Shown here piece by piece: positions 1 to 8,289 of a DNA stretch of 29,685 nucleotides (position 1 is the first letter of the stretch; every line of letters starts with the position of its first letter). Source of the stretch: JBNKZU01 sp050301795 (GTDB lineage: Bacteria > Pseudomonadota > Gammaproteobacteria > Thiohalomonadales > Thiohalomonadaceae); contig JBNKZU010000024.1 of the NCBI GenBank assembly GCA_050301795.1, positions 1 through 29,685 on the forward strand, in the 5' to 3' direction. The translations under genes and the position numbers were made by a program. Below the pieces are notes generated by a model. It searched no databases. It worked only from the letters and a program-made list of their open reading frames with translations, and was not told the origin of the DNA.

Positions 1-50
1 ATAAACGACTGATAACGCCATTGGGCGGAAAAATCGTCCCGTCCCTTTGG

Positions 51-150
51 GTTGCGCCTCAAAAAGCGTCACTCTGCGTTACTTATCGCTCATTTGGAGC
101 AACCAAATATCGCTCTTCGTGCCTTGATTGACGCTTTTTGGCGCTGCAAC
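51..150. repeat. 100-bp imperfect palindromic (REP/MITE-like) element
   Basis: The left arm (51-71, beginning GTTGCGCCTCAAAAAGCGTCA) pairs imperfectly with the right arm (129-150), whose reverse complement is GTTGCAGCGCCAAAAAGCGTCA. At the centre, ATTTGG (92-97) and CCAAAT (103-108) form a second perfect stem around a 5-base loop. The central GGAGCAACCAAA is also close to an inverted copy of the left edge TTTGGGTTGCGCC. No transposase is encoded. This design suggests a dispersed intergenic palindromic repeat or a miniature element. No second copy was seen in this window, so repetition is inferred. Confidence 0.55.
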
Positions 151-251
151 AGTGGTGAATATGAAAGATCAACAGACCCTAGTAAAAACCTGTCTATAGT
201 TTGGGGTATTAGTAACCCTCTTTCTCATTTATTGCACGCTGAATACTTTAA

Positions 252-269
252 CTGTGAAAGGTTTCACAG
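252..269. promoter_or_regulatory. CRP/Vfr-type operator candidate
   Basis: CTGTGAAAGGTTTCACAG is a perfect 8-bp inverted repeat with a 2-base centre. It contains TGTGA-N6-TCACA, the exact core of the cAMP receptor protein consensus. It lies about 50-60 bases upstream of the predicted start point of the beta-barrel gene at 328, a position compatible with activation. That a CRP homologue exists in this organism is an assumption. Confidence 0.5.
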
Positions 270-277
270 GCTTATGG

Positions 278-306
278 TTGTCCTGTGTCCTGAAATTCTA
301 TATGGT
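278..306 (+). promoter_or_regulatory. Weak sigma70-like promoter for the barrel gene
   Basis: TTGTCC (278-283) and TATGGT (301-306) are separated by 17 bases, just downstream of the CRP-type palindrome. Both boxes are imperfect, as expected of an activator-dependent promoter. An alternative -10 is CATAAT a few bases further on. Confidence 0.3.
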
Positions 307-327
307 CATAATTATCAATAATAAAGA

Positions 328-1182
328 ATGAAGATAATGCGTCGTTTTTTACTACATAGTTTATTTTTAATAGGGCTTGCGCCTTTCAACGTGGGTGCCG
401 CTGATTGGCATTTGAGTTTGGGAACGGAGTACTACACTTGGCATGAAAATGAGGACACCGGGCGTGAGGTTGTTGAAGAGACTGGACCTCGCATCTTTTT
501 AGAGATAGGCGGCAAAGAGGGTGTCAATACCGATGATGTTATTACCTCGTTTATCATGCGATTTTATGCAGCTGACGTTCAATACGATGGAGAGACTACC
601 GGTGGAAGTAGTGCACCGATTCCGGTCTTTAGCGATTCAATATATGCGGGTTGGTCAACTCAATTAGGTGTCGCTGTTTTGTTAACCGATGGCATACATA
701 CCGAGACCGATCAAAGCGACTGGTATTTCTCAACATCACTGGGTTATGAAGAGTGGCTGCGCGATATTCAGGATGCACAGATTAGCGGGATTACGATTTC
801 AGGCTATCCTGAGGTTTACAAAGTTCCATACATGAAGTTTGGTTTTTTAAGAAATTCGATCTCCTCAAGCGAGATTCGTTTTGGGATTAAATATCCGCTA
901 GTGGTCGATGAGATCGTCGGTTGGTCGAGTGATGGCTATATCAATCCACAACTGAACCCTGAGCCGCAACCATCACTTTATGCTTCGATCATCTTTCAGT
1001 TAGGTAAGCATTTGGGGGTGCATCTCTTTTACGATAGTTACCGTTTCGATCCATCTCCCAAAAAGCCGCTCTACTATAGTGATGGTACCGCTGTTACCAA
1101 CTCATTTGGTTATCAGAGTTATGTGAGTCAACCTCAAAGCCATCAGGACTCAGTTGGTGTTTTAATCTCTTTCCATTTCTGA
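328..1182 (+). CDS. Orphan outer-membrane beta-barrel protein, unknown function
   Basis: This 284-residue protein is probably exported to the outer membrane. Residues 1-24 form a signal peptide: basic MKIMRR, a hydrophobic LLHSLFLIGLAPF stretch, and a likely cut after VGAA. The rest alternates polar and hydrophobic residues, with many Tyr, Trp and Gly, and ends in ...VGVLISFHF. That terminal Phe on an amphipathic strand is the usual beta-barrel C-terminal signature. I recognise no named family. Start at 328 or the in-frame ATG at 337; neither has a strong ribosome binding site. The gene stands alone, behind a CRP-like site and before pcnB, and no terminator separates it from pcnB. Confidence 0.7.
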   Translation: MKIMRRFLLHSLFLIGLAPFNVGAADWHLSLGTEYYTWHENEDTGREVVEETGPRIFLEIGGKEGVNTDDVITSFIMRFYAADVQYDGETTGGSSAPIPVFSDSIYAGWSTQLGVAVLLTDGIHTETDQSDWYFSTSLGYEEWLRDIQDAQISGITISGYPEVYKVPYMKFGFLRNSISSSEIRFGIKYPLVVDEIVGWSSDGYINPQLNPEPQPSLYASIIFQLGKHLGVHLFYDSYRFDPSPKKPLYYSDGTAVTNSFGYQSYVSQPQSHQDSVGVLISFHF

Positions 1183-1252
1183 TACCGAGTCTTTCAAACG
1201 ACATTTCCAAAACTAGAGGCAGATTGAGACCTCATCGTGTATGATTGCGGCC

Positions 1253-2620
1253 ATGTTTTCATGGCTTAAATCAAATCTGATGCCCTCGAAAGCCGTTAAA
1301 GAAGTAGAACAGCCACAACCTCAAACGGTATTTGAGCGTAATCAACACAATATTTCCCGTAAAGATATCAGCGAAAATGCGTTGAAGGTGCTCTATCGCC
1401 TTGATAAGGCGGGCTATACAGCATGTCTGGTCGGTGGTGGAGTGCGTGACCTGCTTTTGGGTCGTGAACCAAAAGACTTTGATATTGCAACCGATGCCCA
1501 CCCAGAAGATGTAAAACGCCTGTTTCGAAATTGCCGTTTAATCGGTCGTCGGTTCCGTTTGGCTCATGTGCATTTTGGGCGAGAGATTATCGAGGTGGCA
1601 ACATTCCGTGGAGAACACCATGACGAATCAAACGATGGTGTAACAAAAAATGGATTTCTGGTTCGGGATAATGTTTACGGCACCTTAGAAGAGGATGCCT
1701 GGCGTCGTGATTTAACCGTTAATGCGATCTACTACAATATTCGCGACTATTCAGTTATCGATTATACCGGTGGCTTAGCGGATTTAATGGCAGGGCGTCT
1801 GCGGATGATTGGTGATCCGGCTCAGCGTTTCCATGAAGATCCGGTTCGGATGTTACGTGCAGTACGTTTTGCCGCAAAGCTCGGCTTCAAGATTGATCCG
1901 GAGGTTGAAAAAGCCATTCACGAATCGAAGCATCTGATTTCATCGGTTTCCTCGGCGCGTCTCTATGATGAAGTGAACAAGATCCTTCTTGCCGGATATG
2001 GCCACGAGGCCTTTGAACTATTACGTCATTATCATCTGTTTGAGTACCTCTATCCTCAAACAGATCGTATTCTTGCCGAAGAGGAGTATGGCTTTCCGCA
2101 CATGCTGGTGATCAATGCACTTAAAAACACGGATGATCGTCTTGCCGAAGGCAAAGGTATCAACCCGGCATTTATGTTGGCGGTGATGCTGTGGGAGCCT
2201 TTGACCTCAATGATGAAAAAACAGCGGGATCATTTTAACTCTCACATCCAGGCAATACAGGTTTGCGGTGATGAGGTGTTATCAAAACAGCAGCAGATCA
2301 CAGCTGCACCGAAGCGATTCACACTCCAAGCCCGTGAAATATGGGTTATGCAGGATCGATTGCAACAACGTCGACCAAGAAATATTGAACAGCTCCTTTC
2401 AAACCCACGTTTTCGAGCGGCGTATGATTTTTTGTTATTGCGGATCCAAAGTGGAGAACTGCTGCAGGAGATTGGGGATTGGTGGACAAAGATTCAGACG
2501 GCTCCACAGGAACAACGCGCTGAGATGATCGCTGCGTTGCCAAAGCCTAAATACAGTAAAAAATCCCGTGGTACCAAGAAGCGTTATCGTCGTAGGCCGA
2601 GCAAACCGAAGCAGGAATAG
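1253..2620 (+). CDS. pcnB: Poly(A) polymerase I
   Basis: This enzyme adds 3' poly(A) tails to RNA and so promotes RNA decay. The nucleotidyltransferase core is clear: LVGGGVRDLLLG, then KDFDIATDA, whose DFD pair binds the metals. RNCRLIGRRFRLAHVHFG and EVATFRG follow, then RRDLTVNAIYYN and the RNA-binding part with EDPVRMLRAVRFAAKLGF. The C-terminus is strongly basic (KKSRGTKKRYRRR), typical of PcnB and absent from CCA-adding enzymes. I prefer the start at 1253 (MFSWLKS), which matches the length and style of the E. coli N-terminus (MFTRVAN). An in-frame ATG at 1241 is possible, and neither has a clear Shine-Dalgarno. folK follows after 2 bases. Confidence 0.95.
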   Translation: MFSWLKSNLMPSKAVKEVEQPQPQTVFERNQHNISRKDISENALKVLYRLDKAGYTACLVGGGVRDLLLGREPKDFDIATDAHPEDVKRLFRNCRLIGRRFRLAHVHFGREIIEVATFRGEHHDESNDGVTKNGFLVRDNVYGTLEEDAWRRDLTVNAIYYNIRDYSVIDYTGGLADLMAGRLRMIGDPAQRFHEDPVRMLRAVRFAAKLGFKIDPEVEKAIHESKHLISSVSSARLYDEVNKILLAGYGHEAFELLRHYHLFEYLYPQTDRILAEEEYGFPHMLVINALKNTDDRLAEGKGINPAFMLAVMLWEPLTSMMKKQRDHFNSHIQAIQVCGDEVLSKQQQITAAPKRFTLQAREIWVMQDRLQQRRPRNIEQLLSNPRFRAAYDFLLLRIQSGELLQEIGDWWTKIQTAPQEQRAEMIAALPKPKYSKKSRGTKKRYRRRPSKPKQE

Positions 2621-2622
2621 CC

Positions 2623-3111
2623 TTGACTTGTGTCTATATTAGCCTTGGTAGCAATCTGGATGACCCGAAACAACAGATAACATCTGCCTTTAACCATCTT
2701 TGCACCATCAAACATACGGAACTTGTCGCTCAATCCTCGCTTTATCTTAGCGAACCGTTAGGTGAACCGGGGCAGCCTGACTACATTAATGCGGTTGCGG
2801 CGCTTAAAACCCGACTACCTGCTGAAAAGTTCCTTGATGAGCTCCAACAGATTGAATTGGCTCACCATCGACAACGATCTTCACAACGATGGGTTGCAAG
2901 AACACTCGACCTTGATATATTGCTCTATGGGGACGCGGTCATATCAAGCCAACGGCTTGTTGTGCCGCACTATCAGATGACACAACGAAATTTTGTACTG
3001 GTACCTTTAATGGAGATCGCTCCTCATCTTCGATTTCCAGATGGTACCTCACTTGTTGAATTGCCACTTGCACATAATATGAGTGGTTTAAAACGTCTTA
3101 AACAACCTTGA
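2623..3111 (+). CDS. folK: 2-amino-4-hydroxy-6-hydroxymethyldihydropteridine pyrophosphokinase
   Basis: FolK transfers pyrophosphate from ATP to 6-hydroxymethyl-7,8-dihydropterin in the cytoplasmic folate pathway. The 162-residue length is normal for a single-domain enzyme. Visible motifs are SLGSNL (7-12), the YINAVAAL strand (54-61), and RWVARTLDLDILLYG, in which Asp96 and Asp98 correspond to the magnesium-binding pair of the E. coli enzyme. VPHYQMTQRNFVLVPLMEIAP follows. The start is TTG at 2623, two bases after the pcnB stop, so translation is probably coupled. pcnB-folK-panB-panC is a common gammaproteobacterial cluster. Confidence 0.95.
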   Translation: MTCVYISLGSNLDDPKQQITSAFNHLCTIKHTELVAQSSLYLSEPLGEPGQPDYINAVAALKTRLPAEKFLDELQQIELAHHRQRSSQRWVARTLDLDILLYGDAVISSQRLVVPHYQMTQRNFVLVPLMEIAPHLRFPDGTSLVELPLAHNMSGLKRLKQP

Positions 3112-3124
3112 TGGAAGAGCGGCT

Positions 3125-3919
3125 ATGGCGAGAGTGACACTAACAACACTAAATAAGATGAAGGCAGAGCAGCAGAAGTTTACCTGTCTCACCGCTTATG
3201 ATTATAGCTTCGCAAAGATTATGGATGAAGCTGGCATAGAGGTTGTGCTGGTTGGCGACTCCCTGGGTATGGTTGTGCAGGGCCAACAGAGCACTGTTGC
3301 AGTCGATATGGATGATATGGTTTATCACACCCGTCTGGTTTCTAGAGGCTGCTCCAATGCCTTTGTGATGGGGGATATGCCTTTTATGAGCTACCCCACC
3401 GTTGAAAAAGCGCTTGAGAACGGTGCACGTCTGATGCGTGAAGGCGGAGCTCATATGGTTAAGTTGGAGGTCACCTCCAAACAGGCTGAGATTGTCACCG
3501 CGATGGCTGATAACGGCATTCCTGTCTGTGCCCATCTTGGTTTGCTGCCTCAATCCGTGCACAAGGTTGGTGGCTACAAGGTTCAGGGCAAAGACGAAGC
3601 GGCGGCGAAGCAACTCATTGAGGAGTCGTTAATGATGGCTAATGCCGGTGCCGATATGCTGCTGTTTGAGTGTATTCCAGCACAATTAGCGGCAGAGATT
3701 ACTGCAATGGTGGATATTCCTGTGATAGGTATCGGCGCTGGTGCGGGTTGTGATGCACAGGTGCTGGTAGTCTATGACATGCTGGGGATCACCTCAGGTA
3801 GACCTCCGAAATTTGTGAAGAATTTTCTTCACGGTGAGGAGAGTATTCACGCGGCGATAGAGGCCTATATTGATGAGGTCAAATCGGGACGCTTTCCGGC
3901 ACAAGAGCATTGTTTCTGA
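3125..3919 (+). CDS. panB: 3-methyl-2-oxobutanoate hydroxymethyltransferase (ketopantoate hydroxymethyltransferase)
   Basis: PanB makes ketopantoate from alpha-ketoisovalerate and 5,10-methylenetetrahydrofolate, the first committed step to pantothenate and CoA. The 264-residue length is standard. VGDSLGMV with Asp45 and GDMPFMSY with Asp84 are the metal and substrate sites. VKLEVTSK follows, and FECIPAQLA carries the catalytic Glu near residue 181. IPVIGIGAGAGCDAQVLV is the conserved C-terminal block. A GGAAG ribosome binding site lies just before ATG 3125. folK sits 13 bases upstream, so folate and one-carbon supply are linked in one transcript. The gene's end is close to panC. Confidence 0.96.
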   Translation: MARVTLTTLNKMKAEQQKFTCLTAYDYSFAKIMDEAGIEVVLVGDSLGMVVQGQQSTVAVDMDDMVYHTRLVSRGCSNAFVMGDMPFMSYPTVEKALENGARLMREGGAHMVKLEVTSKQAEIVTAMADNGIPVCAHLGLLPQSVHKVGGYKVQGKDEAAAKQLIEESLMMANAGADMLLFECIPAQLAAEITAMVDIPVIGIGAGAGCDAQVLVVYDMLGITSGRPPKFVKNFLHGEESIHAAIEAYIDEVKSGRFPAQEHCF

Positions 3920-3927
3920 GTTGTTTC

Positions 3928-4785
3928 ATGATTATTAGCGATAGTATCGAAGAGGTAAGAAATCAGGTTAGAGCTTGGCAGGGTGCAGGTGAAAAGGTGG
4001 CCTTTGTACCGACGATGGGGAATCTGCACCAAGGACACTTAAGCCTTATCCGACGAGGTATGGAACTGGCCGATCACGTGGTTTCAAGTATCTTTGTTAA
4101 CCCGCTCCAGTTTGGTGATAATGAAGACCTTAGTCGTTATCCCTCAACCCCTGAACAGGATAAAAATGCCCTAGAGCAAGAGGGGTGTGATCTGCTGTTT
4201 TTACCCTCTGAACAGACGATCTATCCAGCAGGAAGAGATTCCGTAACCACTGTAGATGTACCCGATATCTCGAATCGCTGGTGTGGTGCCTCCCGACCTG
4301 GTCATTTTCGTGGTGTCTGCACGGTTGTGTGTAAGCTCTTTAATATTGTTCCTGCCGACTATGCGATTTTTGGGCAAAAGGATTATCAACAACTCGCGAT
4401 TATTCGCCGTATGGTTGACGATCTTAATATTTCGGTGCAGATCATCGGTATGGATACGGTACGTGAGGAGAGTGGTCTTGCGATGAGTTCCCGTAACGGC
4501 TACCTCACTGATGATGAGAAAAATCGGGCGGTTTTGCTGTATCAAACACTGCTAGATACCAGACAGAGCATTCTGCTCGGCGAGCGAGGCTATCTTGCTT
4601 TAGAGTCGAAAGCCAAATCTACACTCTCTGATGGGGGATTTATTCCAGATTATTTTGCGATCTGCCGTCAAAATGACCTCGAACCAGCCTCACTAGACGA
4701 CCATTCTTTGGTGATTCTTGCCGCAGCAACCATCGGGCGTGCAAGATTAATTGACAATATCACTCTTGAACTTCAAGATATTTGA
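3928..4785 (+). CDS. panC: Pantothenate synthetase
   Basis: PanC joins pantoate and beta-alanine, with ATP cleavage to AMP, to form pantothenate in the cytoplasm. From ATG 3928 the protein has 285 residues. VPTMGNLHQGH contains the HxGH nucleotide motif (His34, His37). SIFVNPLQFG, GAxRPGHFRGVCTVV and FGQKDYQQLAIIRRM follow. MSSRNGYL replaces the KMSKS loop. An upstream in-frame TTG (3910) would overlap panB, but ATG 3928 gives MIISDSIEEV, which aligns with the E. coli start, so I use it. It begins 8 bases after the panB stop. No hairpin with a T-tract follows, only a small ACCGAT/ATCGGT stem at 4804-4820. Confidence 0.96.
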   Translation: MIISDSIEEVRNQVRAWQGAGEKVAFVPTMGNLHQGHLSLIRRGMELADHVVSSIFVNPLQFGDNEDLSRYPSTPEQDKNALEQEGCDLLFLPSEQTIYPAGRDSVTTVDVPDISNRWCGASRPGHFRGVCTVVCKLFNIVPADYAIFGQKDYQQLAIIRRMVDDLNISVQIIGMDTVREESGLAMSSRNGYLTDDEKNRAVLLYQTLLDTRQSILLGERGYLALESKAKSTLSDGGFIPDYFAICRQNDLEPASLDDHSLVILAAATIGRARLIDNITLELQDI

Positions 4786-4809
4786 CTCAAAATAGTAGAT
4801 TCCACCGAT

Positions 4810-4838
4810 TTGCCATCGGTAAGTGATATGGGCATAAT
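4810..4838 (+). promoter_or_regulatory. sigma70-like promoter for panD
   Basis: TTGCCA (4810-4815) and CATAAT (4833-4838) are spaced 17 bases apart, each one or two bases off consensus. They lie between panC and panD, about 43 bases before the panD ATG. This suggests panD can be transcribed apart from panBC. Confidence 0.5.
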
Positions 4839-4880
4839 GTCGCGTTTTTCGGCGGCACAAAAACTGGCTTAATATTGAAT

Positions 4881-5261
4881 ATGATGACAACGATGCTAAA
4901 AGCTAAACTCCATCGTGCTCGAGTAACTCATTCGGAGTTAGAGTATGAGGGGTCTTGCGCGATCGATGGTAAATTTCTTGAGCTATCAGGTATTCGTGAG
5001 TATGAGCAGATTGAGATTTATAACGTCACCAATGGTGAGCGTTTTACCACCTATGCGATTCGCGCTGAAGAGGGTTCGGGTGTGATCTCAGTTAATGGTG
5101 CCGCAGCTCATAAAGCCAACCCTGATGATATTATTATCATTTGTGCCTATGTCGGTCTTAGCCAGCAGGAGTTGGCCACCTACAAACCGACCTTGGTCTA
5201 TTTTGACGGCAATAATCAGGTAACTCACTGTAGTAACTCTATTCCTGTTCAAGCAGCATAA
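4881..5261 (+). CDS. panD: Aspartate 1-decarboxylase (pyruvoyl enzyme)
   Basis: PanD decarboxylates L-aspartate to beta-alanine, the second substrate of PanC. It is made as a proenzyme that cuts itself between Gly24 and Ser25, and the Ser becomes the pyruvoyl cofactor. YEGSCAID shows this site. Starting at ATG 4881 gives 126 residues and puts the cut at exactly Gly24-Ser25, as in E. coli, which supports this start over the TTG at 4875. IYNVTNGERFTTYAI and VISVNGAAAHKANPDDIIII are conserved core blocks. The gene has its own promoter candidate and a strong terminator. Gammaproteobacteria with this PanD type usually also need a PanZ/PanM maturation factor; none is in the window. Confidence 0.96.
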   Translation: MMTTMLKAKLHRARVTHSELEYEGSCAIDGKFLELSGIREYEQIEIYNVTNGERFTTYAIRAEEGSGVISVNGAAAHKANPDDIIIICAYVGLSQQELATYKPTLVYFDGNNQVTHCSNSIPVQAA

Positions 5262-5284
5262 GCAAAAGCACTGCTTGAAGAAAG

Positions 5285-5311
5285 AATCCCGGTAATACCG
5301 GGATTTTTTTT
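5285..5311 (+). terminator. Rho-independent terminator after panD
   Basis: A perfect 9-bp stem, AATCCCGGT then ACCGGGATT with loop AAT, is followed by a run of eight T. It ends the panD transcript. In the other direction the T-tract is interrupted, so it would stop the leftward ppc transcript less well, though it lies just past the ppc stop. Confidence 0.93.
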
Positions 5312-5326
5312 GGTCTGTAAATTGGG

Positions 5327-8101
5327 TTATCCGGTGTTTCTCATTCCGGTGGCAATAGCACCAATGGATCGTAATAGTGGTTTCAGCCAAGGGCTATTCT
5401 CTCGATTATCATTTCGATACCGTTTTAATAGCGTGAACTGGATATGATTCAGCGGATCAAGATAGGGATCACGACGCGAGAGTGATAACGCCAGTGTTGG
5501 GGAATCCTCAAGCAATTGAGAGATTTGAGCAACGTCGGTCACTCCAGATACAGTTCGTTTATATTCGTCATTAATCATTGAGTAGATCTGTTTTGCGCTG
5601 CCCGGATCCTCAGCGAGTGATGCGTACTCCTGTGCTATCTCCATATCGGCCTTAACCAGAGACATCTGAGTATTACTCAGGAGTGATTTGAAAAATGGCC
5701 AGTACTGATACATCTCTTGAAGTTTGTCGCTGTTATTATGGTGTGTCTCCAACCACTGTTGCAGCGCTGAGCCAATCCCATACCAGGCAGGGATGGTATG
5801 GCGGGATTGCGCCCAGCCAAAAACCCAACCAATGGCGCGAACCGATGTTTTTGATCGATCCCCTTTATTCCGATGGGAGGGGCGTGATCCGATATTCATC
5901 ATTCCGATCTCTGATACCGGAGTCGCCTCATAGAAATAGTCGAGGAATCCCGGAGTATTATCGGTGAGTGAGCGATACGCCTTCTCTCCAATGGTCGCTA
6001 ACTCATTCATAATCTCGGTGTATTCAGACTGCTCCTTCTCTGGTGTCATAATCAGGTTACGGCTTGCTTTTAACAGGCCGCTTAGCCCCATTGTCAGCTC
6101 ATAAACAGCAGTCTCTTTATTGCCATATTTATTGGATAAAACCTCACCTTGTTCAGTGAATTTGATCTGCCCATGAACGGTTCCAGGAGGCTGTGAGAGG
6201 ATCGCCTCATGTGTAGGACCACCGCCTCGACCAATGGTACCGCCGCGACCATGAAAAAGACGCAGGTCGATTCCATGATTTTGGGTTAATGCCGTGATCT
6301 TCTTCTGAGCCTGATAGAGATTCCAGCTTGATGCGAGAATGCCGCCATCCTTACATGAGTCGGAGTATCCGAGCATCACCTCTTGAAGGTTGCCCGAACT
6401 CTTGAGCAGTGTTTTATAGGTGGCGTTATTGAGTAGTGCGCCCATCACCGTTTCGATGTGGCTGAGGTCTTCGATAGTCTCAAAAAGAGGGCTAATCTGA
6501 ATATTGCAGATCCAGTTATCACTAATACGCTCCAATAATCCCATCGTTCGAGCAAGCAACATCACCTCCATGATATGGCTGGCGTTATGAGTCATTGAGA
6601 TAACATAGTTTCCAAAAACCTCGGGGCTGATCTCATGGCGCATCCTGACCATTACAGCAAAAACCTCAAGGGTTTGGAGTGTCTGCGCGCTAAGTTTTGT
6701 GCGATCAATAACCAACTTTGTTTCACGAGAGATGAGATCGGCTAGTAGCGTCATTCGCTGCTCTTCAGTCATCGATTCGTATTCAACGGGTGTTGGTTGA
6801 TGATTCAGAAGCTCAATCACCGTTTCGGTATGTCGAGCCGACTCCTGACGGATATCGAGTTTGACAAGATAAAAACCGAAGGTCTCTACCAGACGGATAA
6901 GATCGAGCAGATCGCCACCAGCTATGCTTTCATCACCCTGACTGATAAGGGATTCGCGAATTAGGCGTAGATCGGTTAAAAACTCCTGCTCGTTTCGGTA
7001 GCCCTCAAGGTTTTGTGACTCCTCGCCCCTGAGTCGTGCATCAACCGCCTCAAGATTATTGGTAAGGCGATATCGCATAAAATAGAGTTTTCTACGATAA
7101 GGTTCTGTTTTAAAACGGTTTGGTTTTCCGACAAATGCGTCAGGATAAGCGGCTTCATCTCTTTCAAGGCTGCTTAAGAAGGCTTCGCTGGTGCTGCATA
7201 GCAACGACGAATGGGTCAGGATATGGCTCATTCGAGTAACACGATTGATATATTCACGCAGGGCTTCACGATGTTGAAGTCTAACCGCCATCACGGTGGT
7301 TTCAGGGGTTACAAATGGATTGCCATCACGGTCGCCACCAATCCAGGAGCCAAACTTTAGCATCGGTGGAAGAGCGATCTTCTGACCATAGGTTCTTTTG
7401 ATGGCCTTGCTCAGATTACGATGGATTTCTGGCACCGCTTGAAATAGCGTCTCACGGAAATAGAAGAGACCGTTTTTAATCTCGTCCCGGACAACTGGTT
7501 TTTCGGCACGGACTTCATCGGTGTGCCACAGGATCTGAATCTCGGACTCAATCTTGCGTTTAATTCGATCACGATCCTCTTTTCCAAGCCGGGTATCGTT
7601 TAGTTGTTCACTAATCAGAAAAACACGCCTAAGGTTTTCAAGCAGGGTTCGGCGTTTTGATTCTGTTGGGTGCGCCGTAAACACCGGCATGTATGTGGTA
7701 TGGCTAAATAGTTCTGAGATCTGCTCAATGGTGACACCGTGGTCATGGAAATCGCGAATGGTTTTATCAAACGATCCTCGCCATAACGGTCCCCCTTGTC
7801 GAACCTGACGACGACGCTCCCGGTGTTGAAATGATTCTTCGGCGATATTGACCAGATTAAAATAGAGTGTGAATGCTCGAATGACATGGTTGAGTGTTTG
7901 ATCATCAATGCGTTCAATATACTTTTTTAAGCGCGCACGCTTAAACAGGCTCTCTTTCTTACGCAGGCTGATAAAGCCTTTGCGTAAGTGCTCAACAGCC
8001 TTTAGAACCTCGGTGCCTGCTTGTTGTTCAAGGACATTACCTAATAGATTTCCAAACAGTTTTACCCGGGCTCTTAAACTTTTGTCATTCACGAAAATCA
8101 T
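5327..8101 (-). CDS. ppc: Phosphoenolpyruvate carboxylase
   Basis: Ppc carboxylates phosphoenolpyruvate with bicarbonate to oxaloacetate, refilling the TCA cycle; in autotrophs it also feeds biosynthesis. The protein has 924 residues, somewhat longer than the 883 of E. coli. MPVFTAHPTESKRRT holds the catalytic His144 (His138 in E. coli). GSWIGGDRDGNPFVT, GYSDSCKDGG and FHGRGGTIGRGGGPT are the other active-site blocks. The C-terminus is MRNTG, the invariant PEPC ending. It is convergent with panD. A TATAAT -10 (8137-8142, minus) stands about 36 bases before the ATG; the -35 is poor. The ribosome binding site is weak. Confidence 0.97.
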   Translation of the reverse strand: MIFVNDKSLRARVKLFGNLLGNVLEQQAGTEVLKAVEHLRKGFISLRKKESLFKRARLKKYIERIDDQTLNHVIRAFTLYFNLVNIAEESFQHRERRRQVRQGGPLWRGSFDKTIRDFHDHGVTIEQISELFSHTTYMPVFTAHPTESKRRTLLENLRRVFLISEQLNDTRLGKEDRDRIKRKIESEIQILWHTDEVRAEKPVVRDEIKNGLFYFRETLFQAVPEIHRNLSKAIKRTYGQKIALPPMLKFGSWIGGDRDGNPFVTPETTVMAVRLQHREALREYINRVTRMSHILTHSSLLCSTSEAFLSSLERDEAAYPDAFVGKPNRFKTEPYRRKLYFMRYRLTNNLEAVDARLRGEESQNLEGYRNEQEFLTDLRLIRESLISQGDESIAGGDLLDLIRLVETFGFYLVKLDIRQESARHTETVIELLNHQPTPVEYESMTEEQRMTLLADLISRETKLVIDRTKLSAQTLQTLEVFAVMVRMRHEISPEVFGNYVISMTHNASHIMEVMLLARTMGLLERISDNWICNIQISPLFETIEDLSHIETVMGALLNNATYKTLLKSSGNLQEVMLGYSDSCKDGGILASSWNLYQAQKKITALTQNHGIDLRLFHGRGGTIGRGGGPTHEAILSQPPGTVHGQIKFTEQGEVLSNKYGNKETAVYELTMGLSGLLKASRNLIMTPEKEQSEYTEIMNELATIGEKAYRSLTDNTPGFLDYFYEATPVSEIGMMNIGSRPSHRNKGDRSKTSVRAIGWVFGWAQSRHTIPAWYGIGSALQQWLETHHNNSDKLQEMYQYWPFFKSLLSNTQMSLVKADMEIAQEYASLAEDPGSAKQIYSMINDEYKRTVSGVTDVAQISQLLEDSPTLALSLSRRDPYLDPLNHIQFTLLKRYRNDNRENSPWLKPLLRSIGAIATGMRNTG

Positions 8102-8136
8102 ACGACTCTTATTACATCTTGATAAAAAGGAGCGAC

Positions 8137-8142
8137 ATTATA
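8137..8142 (-). promoter_or_regulatory. Probable -10 box for ppc
   Basis: Read on the minus strand this is a perfect TATAAT, preceded by GT, 36 bases before the ppc start. At 17-18 base spacing the -35 is only TTCGAG/TCGAGA, so promoter strength is unclear. Confidence 0.4.
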
Positions 8143-8289
8143 ACGAAACTCGACAATAGTCTCGAAACAATAATAGTGAATATTAAGTTTTTCATGGCGC
8201 AGCGGCTCCATAGGTTGTTTTGATGCCTCTGCAAACACTTAAGGTTATAGTATGGGGCTATGAGTGCTTTTATGAGGTTTTGATCTGCA

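Larger units (their letters stand above)
1..327. other. Non-coding stretch before first gene
   Basis: I see no convincing gene in this stretch. It contains a large imperfect palindrome (51-150), a CRP-type inverted repeat (252-269) and a weak sigma70-like promoter (278-306) that would serve the rightward gene beginning near 328. An 89-codon open frame (52-321) runs through the palindrome, but it has no recognisable domain and no ribosome binding site, so it is probably accidental. Bases 16-27 form a small CGCC/GGCG hairpin with no T-tract. The gene to the left lies outside the window. Confidence 0.6.

Noticed and set aside
52..321. 89-codon open frame
   Set aside because: It runs through the 51-150 palindrome, has no ribosome site and no recognisable domain.
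1224..1245. Promoter TTGAGA/TATGAT ahead of pcnB
   Set aside because: The spacing is 10 bases, too short for a sigma70 promoter.
3149..3613. Long antisense open frame inside panB
   Set aside because: Shadow of a confident gene on the other strand, with no domain or ribosome site.
4804..4820. Hairpin ACCGAT/ATCGGT as a terminator after panC
   Set aside because: Short stem with no T-tract; it overlaps a better promoter candidate.
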